Shown here one piece after another: positions 27,697 through 36,308 of a stretch of DNA of 64,000 nucleotides. The stretch is from Bacillus_P idriensis_A (GTDB lineage: Bacteria; Bacillota; Bacilli; Bacillales; Bacillaceae): assembly GCF_050483325.1 (NCBI RefSeq), contig NZ_JBCMYF010000017.1, forward strand, positions 93,252-157,251, written 5' to 3'. The notes under the pieces are model-generated. The model was given only the letters and a program-made list of their open reading frames with translations, did no database searches and was not told the origin of the DNA. The translations under genes and the position numbers were made by a program. Position 1 is the first letter of the stretch; each line of letters begins with the position of its first letter.

Positions 27697-27739
27697 ATTA
27701 TTAAATTTAGAATTTTAAGAAAAATACAGGGGGAAAAAA

Positions 27740-28519
27740 ATGAAAAAGCTATTATTAGGTATGATTTCTATTTTAGTGATTGGAGTACTTGCTGCATGCG
27801 GATCTTCAGACAATGGATCTGAAGAAGAGAAAAAAGTTTTAAAGATGGCAACATCGGCGGATTATCCTCCTTTTGAGTATATTGACACAGCAAAAGGCAG
27901 CGAGATCATCGGATTTGATGTTGACCTTGCAAAAGCAATCGGCAAAGAGCTTGGCTATGAAATTGAAGTTCAGGACATGGATTTCACTGGTTTAATTCCA
28001 GCACTTCAGGCTAACAAGGCTGATATTGTTTTAGCAGGGATGACACCGACTGAAGAACGCAAAAAAAGCGTGGATTTCTCAGATGTTTACTATACTGCTA
28101 AGCATATGATCATTTCTCCAAAAGGCAGCGGCATTAAATCTGTTGAAGATTTAGAAGGAAAGACAGTCGGCGTCCAGCTGGCTTCGATTCAAGAAGGCAA
28201 AGCAGAGGAAATCGCTAAAGAGGTAAACATCAAAGTTGAAAACCGCAACAGAATTCCTGAACTGATCCAAGAAATGAAATCAGGCCGTTTTGATGCAGCG
28301 ATTATTGAAGACACAGTGGCAAAAGGCTACTTTGAAAAGGATAAAGAACTAGAAGGTGTGACAATAGAAGACGGTGAAACAGAAGAAGCAGGTTCTGCGA
28401 TTGCTTTCCCTAAAGACAGCAAACATGCAGAAGAATTCAACAAAGAGCTTCAGAAAATGAAAGAAAACGGCGAACTTGAAAAGTTAGTCGTGAAATGGTT
28501 CGGCGGAGAAGAAAAATAA
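27740..28519 (+). CDS. artP: Arginine ABC transporter substrate-binding lipoprotein
   Basis: 259 aa. Type II signal peptide with lipobox VLAAC (Cys about residue 20), then a solute-binding family 3 domain (TSADYPPFEYID..., FDVDLAKAIGKELG, DFTGLIPALQANKADIVLAGMT). It delivers arginine or a related basic amino acid to ArtQ/ArtM. Unusually, a terminator and a repeat element separate it from the permease gene, so the binding protein is probably made in excess. Confidence 0.92.
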   Translation: MKKLLLGMISILVIGVLAACGSSDNGSEEEKKVLKMATSADYPPFEYIDTAKGSEIIGFDVDLAKAIGKELGYEIEVQDMDFTGLIPALQANKADIVLAGMTPTEERKKSVDFSDVYYTAKHMIISPKGSGIKSVEDLEGKTVGVQLASIQEGKAEEIAKEVNIKVENRNRIPELIQEMKSGRFDAAIIEDTVAKGYFEKDKELEGVTIEDGETEEAGSAIAFPKDSKHAEEFNKELQKMKENGELEKLVVKWFGGEEK

Positions 28520-28531
28520 GTTAACATAAAA

Positions 28532-28566
28532 AAACGCTCAACGGAACGATTGTTGAACGTTTTTTA
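28532..28566 (+). terminator. Terminator between artP and artQ
   Basis: AAACGCTCAAC / GTTGAACGTTT (one mismatch) with a 9-nt loop and a T run, 12 nt after the artP stop. Confidence 0.75.
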
Positions 28567-28589
28567 AGAAATAAAAAAGCATAAAATTT

Positions 28590-28720
28590 TTGCGCATTGG
28601 TGTCTAGCTCCAACGCTCAGGCTCCTCGGCCAGAACGGATCCGACAGTAAAGGCAAAAAGCGCCTTTTCTGTCGGATCCTTATCTGTCTGCCTGCGCTAA
28701 ACAGGCGATTGCGCTTTTCT
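28590..28720 (+). repeat. Dispersed modular repeat element, copy 2
   Basis: Same block order as the other copies: GTGTCTAGCTCCAACGC, GCTCCTCGGCCAGAAC, a central hairpin, TTATCTGTCTG, GCTAAACAGGCG and GCGCTTTTC. The hairpin has the perfect arms GGATCCGACAG (28637-28647) and CTGTCGGATCC (28669-28679), with an inner AAAGGC...GCCTTT stem. It sits inside the art operon between the binding-protein and permease genes. Confidence 0.85.
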
Positions 28721-28753
28721 TAATTCCTTATACAGAAAGGAGTGTCATGAAAA

Positions 28754-29413
28754 ATGAATCTGGATTTTCCGGCTATAGCGCCCTCCATTCCTTTTATCCT
28801 TCAGGGGATACCGGTTACATTGAAAATTGTAGGGCTTTCTGCTTTAATTGGATTTATTCTTGCTGTCATTCTTGCTCTGCTCAAGATCAGCAGAATTAAG
28901 CCGCTGATGTGGATTGCAGATGCATATACATCCGTTTTTCGCGGCACGCCGCTTATCTTGCAATTATTAATCATTTATTATGGTGCACCGCAAATACTCG
29001 GCTTTGAGATTGATCCGTATCCAGCAGCAGTTGCAACATTTGCCCTGAATTCTGGCGCATACATTTCTGAGGTAATCAGAGCAGGCATCATGGCAATCGA
29101 TAAAGGCCAGCGCGAAGCTGCAATGGCTCTAGGTGTTCCTTACTCAAAAATGATGAAAGACATCATTTTTCCTCAGGCCATCAAAAATATTCTTCCTGCA
29201 CTGATGAATGAGTTCATTACGCTCACAAAGGAATCTGCGATTGTAACCATTATCGGCGTACAGGATATCATGAGAAGTTCGTATATTGTCGGTGGCCAAA
29301 CATACCGTTATTTTGAACCGATCTTAATTGCGGGTTTCATCTATTATGTCATGGTTATCATCTTAACACTCCTTGGCAAACTCGTTGAAAGGAGAATGGC
29401 GCGCAGTGATTAA
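28754..29413 (+). CDS. artQ: Arginine ABC transporter permease
   Basis: 219 aa, His/Glu/Gln/Arg/opine-family permease with about five membrane helices. The EAA loop is EAAMALGVPYSKMMKDIIFPQAIKN. SD AAAGGAG lies 11 nt before ATG. It overlaps artM by 8 nt. Confidence 0.92.
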   Translation: MNLDFPAIAPSIPFILQGIPVTLKIVGLSALIGFILAVILALLKISRIKPLMWIADAYTSVFRGTPLILQLLIIYYGAPQILGFEIDPYPAAVATFALNSGAYISEVIRAGIMAIDKGQREAAMALGVPYSKMMKDIIFPQAIKNILPALMNEFITLTKESAIVTIIGVQDIMRSSYIVGGQTYRYFEPILIAGFIYYVMVIILTLLGKLVERRMARSD

Positions 29414-30128
29414 AGTAGAAAATCTTCATAAGTCATTTGGTAAATTAGAAGTGCTTAAAGGAATTACCACATCAATTGCTGAAAAAGAGGTTGTCGCGAT
29501 TATCGGTCCTTCAGGCTCAGGAAAATCCACCTTTTTGCGCTGTTTGAATCGTTTGGAAGATCCAACAGACGGACATGTCTGGATAAAGGATCATGATATT
29601 ACAAATCCAAAAACAGATATTAATAAAGTTCGTCAAAATGTGGGGATGGTTTTTCAGCATTTTCATCTTTTTCCTCATAAAACCGTTTTGGAAAACTTAA
29701 CATACGCACCATTAACGGTTAAGGGAACTTCCAAAAAGGAAGCAGAAGCACAGGGTCACGAGCTTTTAAAGAAAGTCGGTCTAGCTGAAAAAGCTCATGA
29801 ATACCCAAGCAGGCTGTCAGGCGGACAAAAGCAGCGGGTTGCAATTGCAAGGGCGCTTGCAATGAATCCTGAAGTTATGCTGTTTGATGAACCTACCTCT
29901 GCTCTTGATCCGGAGATGGTAAAGGAAGTATTGGAAGTTATGAAAAATCTTGCGTTTTCCGGGATGACAATGGCGATTGTAACCCATGAAATGGGATTTG
30001 CAAGAGAAGTAGCAGACAGAGTCCTCTTTCTCGATGAGGGTATTTTAGTGGAAGATGCGCCGCCAAAAGAGTTTTTCACCAATCCTAAAACGAAACGTGC
30101 TCAAATTTTCCTTGAAAAAATGCTATAA
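29406..30128 (+). CDS. artM: Arginine ABC transporter ATP-binding protein
   Basis: 240 aa ABC ATPase: Walker A GPSGSGKST, Q-loop FQHFHLFPHKT, signature LSGGQKQR, Walker B LFDEPTSALDPE and the H-loop THEMGFA. GTG at 29406 gives MIKVENLHKSFG, the family N-terminus, and overlaps artQ. The frame is open to 29373, but SD AAAGGAG (29389-29395) supports 29406. Confidence 0.94.
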   Translation: MIKVENLHKSFGKLEVLKGITTSIAEKEVVAIIGPSGSGKSTFLRCLNRLEDPTDGHVWIKDHDITNPKTDINKVRQNVGMVFQHFHLFPHKTVLENLTYAPLTVKGTSKKEAEAQGHELLKKVGLAEKAHEYPSRLSGGQKQRVAIARALAMNPEVMLFDEPTSALDPEMVKEVLEVMKNLAFSGMTMAIVTHEMGFAREVADRVLFLDEGILVEDAPPKEFFTNPKTKRAQIFLEKML

Positions 30129-30138
30129 TCCTAAAGTG

Positions 30139-30172
30139 AAAGATGATCATGATGATCATCTTTTTCTTTTTG
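30139..30172 (+). terminator. Terminator after artM
   Basis: AAAGATGATC / GATCATCTTT with a 5-nt loop, followed by TTCTTTTT. The rest of the 30173-30342 gap shows nothing recognisable beyond the SD AAGGGG of the next gene. Confidence 0.85.
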
Positions 30173-30342
30173 GAGTTTTAATAAGGGTTGGCCGTACTCA
30201 TTTATACATACTAATTTGAAAAGAAACACCACTAAATGAGCTGTTCATATTAAACCACAGCAGCGCACATAAGACTTATTTAAAAATCATTCTTCTTTTT
30301 GGTTACACTAACAAACAGAATGATGAAGCAAGGGGAAAGAAA

Positions 30343-31326
30343 ATGTTTAAAATCGGATACCGCACGCTTAAAACTGCATTTGGAGCAGCGATTGCCATCA
30401 GTCTGGCACAGCTGTTTCAGCTCGATAATTTCGCATCAGCAGGAATACTGACGATTCTCTGCATTCAAGTAACAAAGAAGAAATCATTGCAGACTTCCTG
30501 GGCAAGATTTTTTGCCTGTTTAATTGCCATTCTCTTTTCATTTATCTTCTTTGAAGGAATTGGCTATTATCCATTTGTTATCGGACTTCTTTTATTGTTC
30601 TTTATTCCTGTGACAGTGATTGTCCGTGCAAAAGAAGGAATTGTGACAAGTTCCGTTATCATTTTGCACTTATACACATCCTCTCATATTACGTTCAGTC
30701 TAGTTTTGAATGAAATTGCGCTTATCTCAACCGGGATAGGAGTTGCCCTGATTATGAACCTTTATATGCCGAGTGTTGATAAAAAACTGAAAGAATATCA
30801 GCTGAAAATTGAAGATAATCTCTCGAAAATTTTTCTTGAGATTGAGGAATATTTACTATCAAACGACAGTTCATGGGATGGAAAAGAAATAACTGAGACC
30901 GCTCTCTTAATAAACGAAGCCAAAACTCTGGCATTCAGAGACGTCGAAAACCATTTTATGAGGCATGAAAATCTCTATTACCATTATTTCAAAATGAGAG
31001 AAAAACAATTTGAAATTATTGAACGTGTCCTTCCGATTATCACTTCCGTTAATGTAACGGTCGATCAGGCTGAAATCATCGCTGAATTTATTCAGGAAGT
31101 CAGAGAAGCGATACACCCCGGCAATACGGCACACAAGTTTTTAGTCAAACTTCATCATATGAGAAAAAATTTTGAAGAAATGCCGCTTCCAGAAACACGG
31201 GAAGAATTTGAAGCAAGAGCCGCTCTTCTGCACTTTGTAAGGGAAATGGAGCAGTATCTTGTCATAAAAAGCCAGTTTAAAGGCATATCTGCAGAGCATG
31301 AATTTCATCCTTCCAGTGCAACATAA
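30343..31326 (+). CDS. yqjA: Aromatic acid exporter family protein (YqjA-like)
   Basis: 327 aa. The N-terminal third has about four membrane helices (FGAAIAISLAQLF, FFACLIAILFSFIFF, FVIGLLLLFFIPVTVIV, ALISTGIGVALIMNLYMP). The remainder is a cytoplasmic, acidic helical domain (VDKKLKEYQLKIEDNL...), typical of ArAE_1/YqjA-type proteins. Substrate unknown. It follows the art operon, as in B. subtilis, and precedes an L,D-transpeptidase. Confidence 0.85.
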   Translation: MFKIGYRTLKTAFGAAIAISLAQLFQLDNFASAGILTILCIQVTKKKSLQTSWARFFACLIAILFSFIFFEGIGYYPFVIGLLLLFFIPVTVIVRAKEGIVTSSVIILHLYTSSHITFSLVLNEIALISTGIGVALIMNLYMPSVDKKLKEYQLKIEDNLSKIFLEIEEYLLSNDSSWDGKEITETALLINEAKTLAFRDVENHFMRHENLYYHYFKMREKQFEIIERVLPIITSVNVTVDQAEIIAEFIQEVREAIHPGNTAHKFLVKLHHMRKNFEEMPLPETREEFEARAALLHFVREMEQYLVIKSQFKGISAEHEFHPSSAT

Positions 31327-31346
31327 AGAAAAAAGGGTGATTCATC

Positions 31347-31865
31347 ATGAAAGTATTGCTTCTTTCCATCTTGTTTCTCTCTCCGCTTTGGCCGCTCGGA
31401 GAAAATCCATCTGTAGGTGATCCATATGTCATTATCAATAAGCAGTCGAACGAACTTGCATATATAGATAATGGCCAGGTTATAAAAATCTTTGATGTTG
31501 CGACAGGCAAGAATGAAGAGCTCACACCAGAAGGTGAATTTACAATCACTGTGAAAGCTCAAGATCCGTATTATCGAAAAAAGAATATTCAGGGCGGTGA
31601 TCCTGAAAACCCGCTTGGGACCAGGTGGATTGGATTTGATGCAGAAAATTCTGATGGCAGAACATATGGCATTCATGGAACGAACAATGAAGATTCAATT
31701 GGCTCCTTTGTGACCCAGGGATGTGTGCGCATGTATAATGAGGAAGTAGAAATCCTCTTTGAACATATTCCAATCGGCACAAAAGTATTTATTACAAAAA
31801 ACAATAAGCCGTTTGAAGAATTAGCAGCTGAAAAAGGCGCAATGAAAAAAGGTGGTTCCCAATGA
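31347..31865 (+). CDS. Secreted L,D-transpeptidase (YkuD domain)
   Basis: 172 aa. A short hydrophobic N-terminus (MKVLLLSILFLSPLWPLG) acts as signal peptide or anchor. The YkuD domain has the catalytic motif YGIHGTNNE...GSFVTQGCVRMYNEE (His and Cys). It cross-links peptidoglycan through 3-3 bonds or modifies it. It lies where B. subtilis has yqjB, but I cannot confirm orthology. Confidence 0.88.
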   Translation: MKVLLLSILFLSPLWPLGENPSVGDPYVIINKQSNELAYIDNGQVIKIFDVATGKNEELTPEGEFTITVKAQDPYYRKKNIQGGDPENPLGTRWIGFDAENSDGRTYGIHGTNNEDSIGSFVTQGCVRMYNEEVEILFEHIPIGTKVFITKNNKPFEELAAEKGAMKKGGSQ

Positions 31866-31881
31866 GGGAATCACCTTTTTG
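31847..31881 (+). terminator. Terminator overlapping the L,D-transpeptidase stop
   Basis: AAAAGGTGGTTCCC / GGGAATCACCTTTT (one mismatch) around a 5-nt loop, ending in a T run. The stop codon falls in the loop. Confidence 0.8.
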
Positions 31882-31886
31882 TTATA

Positions 31887-32022
31887 AGCTGCCGGTTATC
31901 AGTTGTAAAGCTTTGCCTCTTAACCCCTCGGTCAGAACAAATCCGTCAGCAAAGGCAAAAAGCGCCTTTCCTGCCGGATTCTTATCTGCCATGCCTAGGC
32001 TAAACAGTCGGCGCCGCATTTC
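31887..32022 (+). repeat. Dispersed modular repeat element, copy 3
   Basis: A diverged copy: AGTTGTAAAGCTTTGCCTCT, CCCCTCGGTCAGAAC, a central imperfect hairpin (AATCCGTCAG...AAAGGC / GCCTTT...CTGCCGGATT), CTTATCTG, GGCTAAACAGTCGGCGCCGC. It abuts the 3' end of the Prli42-like gene. Confidence 0.8.
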
Positions 32023-32025
32023 ATA

Positions 32026-32118
32026 TTAAAACCACATGCTCATCCCAGCAAGCAATGTTGTGGCAATCATCACGGCAAGCATCAAATAAATGATCACTTT
32101 TTGAAATCTTTTAGACAT
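32026..32118 (-). CDS. prli42: Prli42-like single-helix membrane miniprotein (30 aa)
   Basis: Reading the minus strand from 32118 gives MSKRFQKVIIYLMLAVM followed by IATTLLAGMSMWF and stop. It has a basic start and one transmembrane helix, the pattern of the DUF4044/Prli42 family. In Listeria, Prli42 tethers the stressosome to the membrane. The minus-strand SD AGGAGTG precedes ATG by about 8 nt. It diverges from mce. The family call is from memory of short sequences, so moderately confident. Confidence 0.75.
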   Translation of the reverse strand: MSKRFQKVIIYLMLAVMIATTLLAGMSMWF

Positions 32119-32228
32119 AATCTTCACTCCTATGCAGGATTCTTTCTATATTTTAACGTGAATAAATGGGCTGGACAAGGGAGGAGTTATGAACAAAATT
32201 GCACATTTTAGTCGAAACAGCAGGAATA

Positions 32229-32257
32229 TTGACAGTAAATAAAGAAGTAAGTCATGT
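32229..32257 (+). promoter_or_regulatory. Candidate promoter for mce-yqjD
   Basis: TTGACA (32229-32234), 17-nt spacer, TCATGT (32252-32257). Exact -35, weak -10. It lies 40 bp before mce in the gap shared with the divergent Prli42-like gene. Confidence 0.35.
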
Positions 32258-32296
32258 TCATAAGAGTTAAGCGTTTTCAACAAGAGGAGGGAAGAG

Positions 32297-32713
32297 ATGA
32301 TTAAAAAGGTAGATCACATAGGGGTAGCGGTGCGTTCCATTTCTGAGGTGCTTCCGTTTTATGAGGAGACTCTTGGATTACAGCTTCAGGGCATTGAGCA
32401 CGTGGAAGAGCAAAAGGTGAAAGTCGCTTTTCTGAAAATAGGCGAGACAAAAATTGAATTGCTTGAGCCCACATCAGAGGACAGTGCTGTAGCCCGATTT
32501 ATTGAAAAACGGGGAGAAGGCATACATCATTTGGCTTTAGGTGTGGATGATATAAAGAAACGGATTGAAGATTTACGGAATAATGGAGTGAAAATGATAG
32601 ATGAAACTCCAAGGAACGGTGCAGGCGGCGCTTCAATCGCTTTTTTGCATCCTAAAGCTGCAAATGGTGTATTAGTGGAACTATGTGAAAAGAAAGAGGG
32701 TACTGTTCGATGA
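32297..32713 (+). CDS. mce: Methylmalonyl-CoA epimerase
   Basis: 138 aa glyoxalase-fold protein with the metal ligands in KVDHIGVAV, GIHHLALGV and LVELCE. It converts (S)- to (R)-methylmalonyl-CoA for MutAB, encoded 9 kb upstream. SD AGAGGAGGGAAGAG. It overlaps the carboxyltransferase gene by ATGA, as B. subtilis yqjC-yqjD does. Confidence 0.93.
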   Translation: MIKKVDHIGVAVRSISEVLPFYEETLGLQLQGIEHVEEQKVKVAFLKIGETKIELLEPTSEDSAVARFIEKRGEGIHHLALGVDDIKKRIEDLRNNGVKMIDETPRNGAGGASIAFLHPKAANGVLVELCEKKEGTVR

Positions 32714-34263
32714 GCATAGATATTTTCGATAAAATAAATGAATTATATGATCGAAGACGTGAAGTGGAAATGGGCGGCGGTGATGAACGCATTGAAAAAC
32801 AGCATGAAAAAGGAAAGCTGACAGCAAGAGAACGAATTGATTTATTAGTAGATGAAGGCACGTTTGTCGAGATGAATCCTTTTACAGAGCACCGCTGCAA
32901 TGACTTTGGCCTTAGCGGGAAAAAAGGACCTGGAGACGGAGTTGTCACAGGCTACGGCAAAGTCCACGGACGGCCAATCTACTTATTCTCACAGGATTTT
33001 ACCGTTTTTGGAGGCGCACTTGGAGAAATGCATGCCAAGAAAATTGCTGCAGTCATGGACCTTGCTGCGAAAACCGGAACGCCTTTCATTGGCCTGAACG
33101 ACTCCGGAGGTGCTAGAATTCAAGAAGGTGTGGTATCATTAGATGGATATGGGCAGATATTTTACCGCAATACCATCTACTCAGGCGTGATTCCACAAAT
33201 TTCGGTTATCCTTGGTCCTTGTGCAGGCGGTGCTGTATATTCTCCTGCCATTACAGACTTTGTCTTTATGGTCGAGAAAACGAGTCAAATGTTTATAACA
33301 GGTCCTAAAGTGATTGAAACGGTAACAGGCGAAAAAATCAGTTCCGAAGATTTAGGCGGAGCTAAAGTACATAATACAATCAGCGGAAATGCCCATTTTT
33401 CTGGTGAAACAGAAGAAGAGGTGCTTTCTCAAGTTCGAAAATTAATCACTTATTTGCCGCAAAATAATCAGGAAAAGGCGGTTGTTTTGCCATTCGAAGA
33501 GGAATCTGATTATCGTCCTAATCTGACAGACTGCATTCCATTTGATGCGCTCAGACCCTATGATGTCCGAGTGGTGATTCAAGAAGTCGCTGATACAGAT
33601 TCTTTTTATGAGGTGCAAAAGGACTTTGCGAAAAATATTGTCGTCGGTTTTGCAAGAATAAAAGGAGAAGTCGTAGGACTTGTCTGCAATCAGCCAAAGT
33701 ATATGGCAGGCGGGCTCGATATTGATTCTTCAGATAAAGCTTCCAGGTTCATCCGTTTTTGTGATTCTTTCCAGATTCCGATTATTACATTTGAAGATGT
33801 AACGGGATTTTTCCCTGGAATCAAGCAGGAGCACGGGGGAATCATCAGACACGGAGCAAAAATTTTATATGCCTATTCAGAAGCAACCGTTCCTAAATTG
33901 ACGGTTATTTTGCGGAAAGCCTATGGCGGAGCATATGTTGCATTAAACAGCAAATCCATCGGAGCGGATCTTGTGTTTGCTTGGCCGAATGCCGAGATTG
34001 CTGTAATGGGTCCTCAGGGTGCTGCGAATATTATTTTCGCTAAAGAAATTGAAAACAGTGATAATCCTGAGGAAACAAGAGCGAATAAGATCGAAGAATA
34101 CAGAGAGAAATTCGCAAATCCGTATGTTGCTGCAAGTCAGGGCATGGTCGATGATGTCATTGATCCGCGGGATACAAGAATCAAATTGATTCAGGCGCTT
34201 GAAATGCTGCGGACAAAGCAGGAGCAAAGACCTGTCAAAAAGCATGGAAATATTCCGCTTTAA
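32710..34263 (+). CDS. yqjD: Acyl-CoA carboxyltransferase subunit (propionyl-CoA carboxylase beta, YqjD-like)
   Basis: 517 aa, full-length biotin-dependent carboxyltransferase with an N-terminal and a C-terminal crotonase-like half. Acyl-CoA site FIGLNDSGGARIQEG; carboxybiotin site GFFPGIKQEHGGIIRHGAKILYAYSEA. It would make (S)-methylmalonyl-CoA from propionyl-CoA, feeding the co-transcribed epimerase. No biotin carboxylase or BCCP gene lies in this window, so the partner must be encoded elsewhere. Confidence 0.9.
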   Translation: MSIDIFDKINELYDRRREVEMGGGDERIEKQHEKGKLTARERIDLLVDEGTFVEMNPFTEHRCNDFGLSGKKGPGDGVVTGYGKVHGRPIYLFSQDFTVFGGALGEMHAKKIAAVMDLAAKTGTPFIGLNDSGGARIQEGVVSLDGYGQIFYRNTIYSGVIPQISVILGPCAGGAVYSPAITDFVFMVEKTSQMFITGPKVIETVTGEKISSEDLGGAKVHNTISGNAHFSGETEEEVLSQVRKLITYLPQNNQEKAVVLPFEEESDYRPNLTDCIPFDALRPYDVRVVIQEVADTDSFYEVQKDFAKNIVVGFARIKGEVVGLVCNQPKYMAGGLDIDSSDKASRFIRFCDSFQIPIITFEDVTGFFPGIKQEHGGIIRHGAKILYAYSEATVPKLTVILRKAYGGAYVALNSKSIGADLVFAWPNAEIAVMGPQGAANIIFAKEIENSDNPEETRANKIEEYREKFANPYVAASQGMVDDVIDPRDTRIKLIQALEMLRTKQEQRPVKKHGNIPL

Positions 34264-34286
34264 TACAATTTATGGAGGAAATACAT

Positions 34287-35411
34287 ATGGTTAATCAAGA
34301 ACGCTTAGTTAATGAATTTCTGGAGCTTGTTCAAATTGATTCAGAGACGAAATTCGAAACAGAAATGGCAAAAGTTTTAAAAGAGAAGTTTTCAGCACTC
34401 GGAGTTCATGTAGTGGAAGATGATACAACTGGAGTCACTGGGCATGGAGCAGGAAATCTAATTTGTACTCTTGAAGCTGTAAAGGACGGAGTGGATCCAA
34501 TTTACTTTACGTCACATATGGATACAGTTGTTCCTGGAAAAGGCATTAAGCCATCCATTAAAGATGATTACATTGTGACAGATGGAACAACGATTTTAGG
34601 TGCTGATGATAAAACTGGTTTATCCGCGATGCTTGAAGCCGTCCGCGTTTTAAAGGAAAATAACATCGCACATGGAAAAATCGAATTTATTATTACTGCC
34701 GGTGAAGAATCTGGCCTTGTAGGCGCAAAGGCTTTAGATGGTTCTCAAATCACGGCAAAATTCGGTTATGCATTAGACAGTGATGGAAAAGTCGGCACAA
34801 TCATTGTAGCCGCTCCAACACAGGCTAAAGTAAAAGCAGCCATCTTTGGCAAAACGGCTCATGCCGGTGTCGCTCCTGAAAAAGGCGTATCTGCGATTAC
34901 CATTGCATCCAAAGCGATCGCAAAAATGCCTTTAGGCAGAATTGATCAAGAAACAACAGCTAATATTGGCCGTTTTGAAGGAGGCACGCAAACAAACATC
35001 GTTTGCGACCATGTGAATATCTTAGCTGAAGCAAGATCCTTGGTTCCTGAGAAAATGGAAGCCCAAGTGGCGAAAATGAAAGAGGCTTTTGAGAGCGTTG
35101 CTGCTGAAATGGGCGGACGGGCTGAAGTCGATATTGAAGTGATGTATCCAGGATTTAAATTTGGCGAGGGTGATCATGTTGTTGAAGTCGCGAAAAAAGC
35201 GGCTGCAGCAATCGGACGCACAAGCGAGCTTCAAACAAGCGGCGGTGGCAGTGATGCCAATGTGATTGCGGGATTTGACATCCCAACTGTGAATTTGGCA
35301 GTAGGATACGAAGATATCCATACAACAAATGAAAAGATGCCGATAGAAGAGCTTGTCAAAACAGCTGAACTCGTTATTGCTATCATTAAAGAAGTTGCTA
35401 AAGGCGAATAA
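34287..35411 (+). CDS. yqjE: M20 peptidase, PepT-like (YqjE)
   Basis: 374 aa zinc peptidase. Metal and active-site motifs: FTSHMDTV, GADDKTGLSAM, TAGEESGLVG, and the C-terminal GGGSDANV with TTNEKM. ATG at 34287 is preferred because GGAGGAA (34274-34280) precedes it by 6 nt; an in-frame ATG at 34272 overlaps that SD. Predicted tripeptidase or dipeptidase, cytoplasmic. A weak hairpin (GCAGG/CCTGC) follows the stop. Confidence 0.9.
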   Translation: MVNQERLVNEFLELVQIDSETKFETEMAKVLKEKFSALGVHVVEDDTTGVTGHGAGNLICTLEAVKDGVDPIYFTSHMDTVVPGKGIKPSIKDDYIVTDGTTILGADDKTGLSAMLEAVRVLKENNIAHGKIEFIITAGEESGLVGAKALDGSQITAKFGYALDSDGKVGTIIVAAPTQAKVKAAIFGKTAHAGVAPEKGVSAITIASKAIAKMPLGRIDQETTANIGRFEGGTQTNIVCDHVNILAEARSLVPEKMEAQVAKMKEAFESVAAEMGGRAEVDIEVMYPGFKFGEGDHVVEVAKKAAAAIGRTSELQTSGGGSDANVIAGFDIPTVNLAVGYEDIHTTNEKMPIEELVKTAELVIAIIKEVAKGE

Positions 35412-35479
35412 CCCAAAAAGAATGGCAGGCGCAGCGATTGCTCCTGCTGTTTCTTATTTAGAAAGATGAGGTGTCATGC

Positions 35480-36007
35480 ATGAATAAGCGGGAAAAAGCA
35501 ACGTTTGCCGGTGGATGTTTCTGGTGTATGGTCAAGCCGTTTGACGAGCAGCCTGGAATCATTGAGGTTGTTTCCGGCTATACAGGCGGAAACATGGAAG
35601 ATCCTGTTTATGAACAAATTAAAACAGGTGAGACGGGACATAGGGAAGCTGTAGAAATTACTTTTGAACCTGAACTGTTTTCATATGAAAGACTGCTTGA
35701 GCTGTATTGGCCGCAAATTGATCCGACAGATGACGGCGGACAGTTCTTTGATAGAGGAAGCCAGTACCGCACAGCCATTTTTTATCATACAGAAGAACAA
35801 AAGCAAAAAGCAGAGCAGTCAAAAGCTGCGGTTGAAGAAAGCGGCCGCTTTAAAAAGCCGGTTGTAACTGAAATCCTGCCTGCAGCTCCTTTTTACCATG
35901 CAGAGGAATATCATCAAAAGTTTTATGCTAAAAATCCCGAGAAGTATAAGCAAGAAAGAGAAGAGTCTGGAAGAGAAGAATTTATTCAGAAAAATTGGAA
36001 GAAGTAA
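35480..36007 (+). CDS. msrA: Peptide methionine sulfoxide reductase A
   Basis: 175 aa. The catalytic Cys lies in TFAGGCFWC and the substrate region is GYTGG...GHREAVEI, with DPTDDGGQFFDRGSQYRTAIF downstream. It reduces Met-(S)-sulfoxide. ATG at 35480 lies 6 nt after GATGAGGTG; a GTG at 35471 would overlap that SD. A terminator-like stem (AGCCCTT / AAGGGTT plus T run, about 36014-36049) follows. Confidence 0.93.
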   Translation: MNKREKATFAGGCFWCMVKPFDEQPGIIEVVSGYTGGNMEDPVYEQIKTGETGHREAVEITFEPELFSYERLLELYWPQIDPTDDGGQFFDRGSQYRTAIFYHTEEQKQKAEQSKAAVEESGRFKKPVVTEILPAAPFYHAEEYHQKFYAKNPEKYKQEREESGREEFIQKNWKK

Positions 36008-36116
36008 GCGCAAAGCCCTTTGCCGTTTATACAGGTGAAGGGTTTTTTCAATGTGCTGATAATAGTTTGTCAAAGAGCGCAGCGGGGTACTTTCCATATT
36101 AAGGAGAGGTGACAAT

Positions 36117-36293
36117 ATGAATACATTCAATGAAAGCGCTATTGCTTCCTATGTGAAAACGAGAGCGGAAGAGAATTGCAAGCTTCTTCAAAATAACCTG
36201 AATGAACTTGAGAAAGGGAAAATTCTTGGGAGAATGGAAGCCTACAATGAGTTTCTTGAAAGGTTTGGATTTGATAAGGTGGAGTGCAAGTGA
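36117..36293 (+). CDS. Hypothetical small soluble protein (58 aa)
   Basis: ATG at 36117 follows an excellent SD (AAGGAGAGGTGAC). The product starts MNTFNESAIASYVKTRAEENC and continues as charged, apparently helical sequence to FGFDKVECK. A strong terminator follows 15 nt after the stop, so this is a complete single-gene unit. I do not recognise the family. Two cysteines, no membrane segment. Confidence 0.75.
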   Translation: MNTFNESAIASYVKTRAEENCKLLQNNLNELEKGKILGRMEAYNEFLERFGFDKVECK

Positions 36294-36308
36294 ATAGATT
36301 CAGATGAA

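Noticed and set aside
27523..27739. ARG box upstream of artP
   Set aside because: Only loose matches such as TGCATATTTATAAGTATG were found in very AT-rich sequence, not good enough to call.
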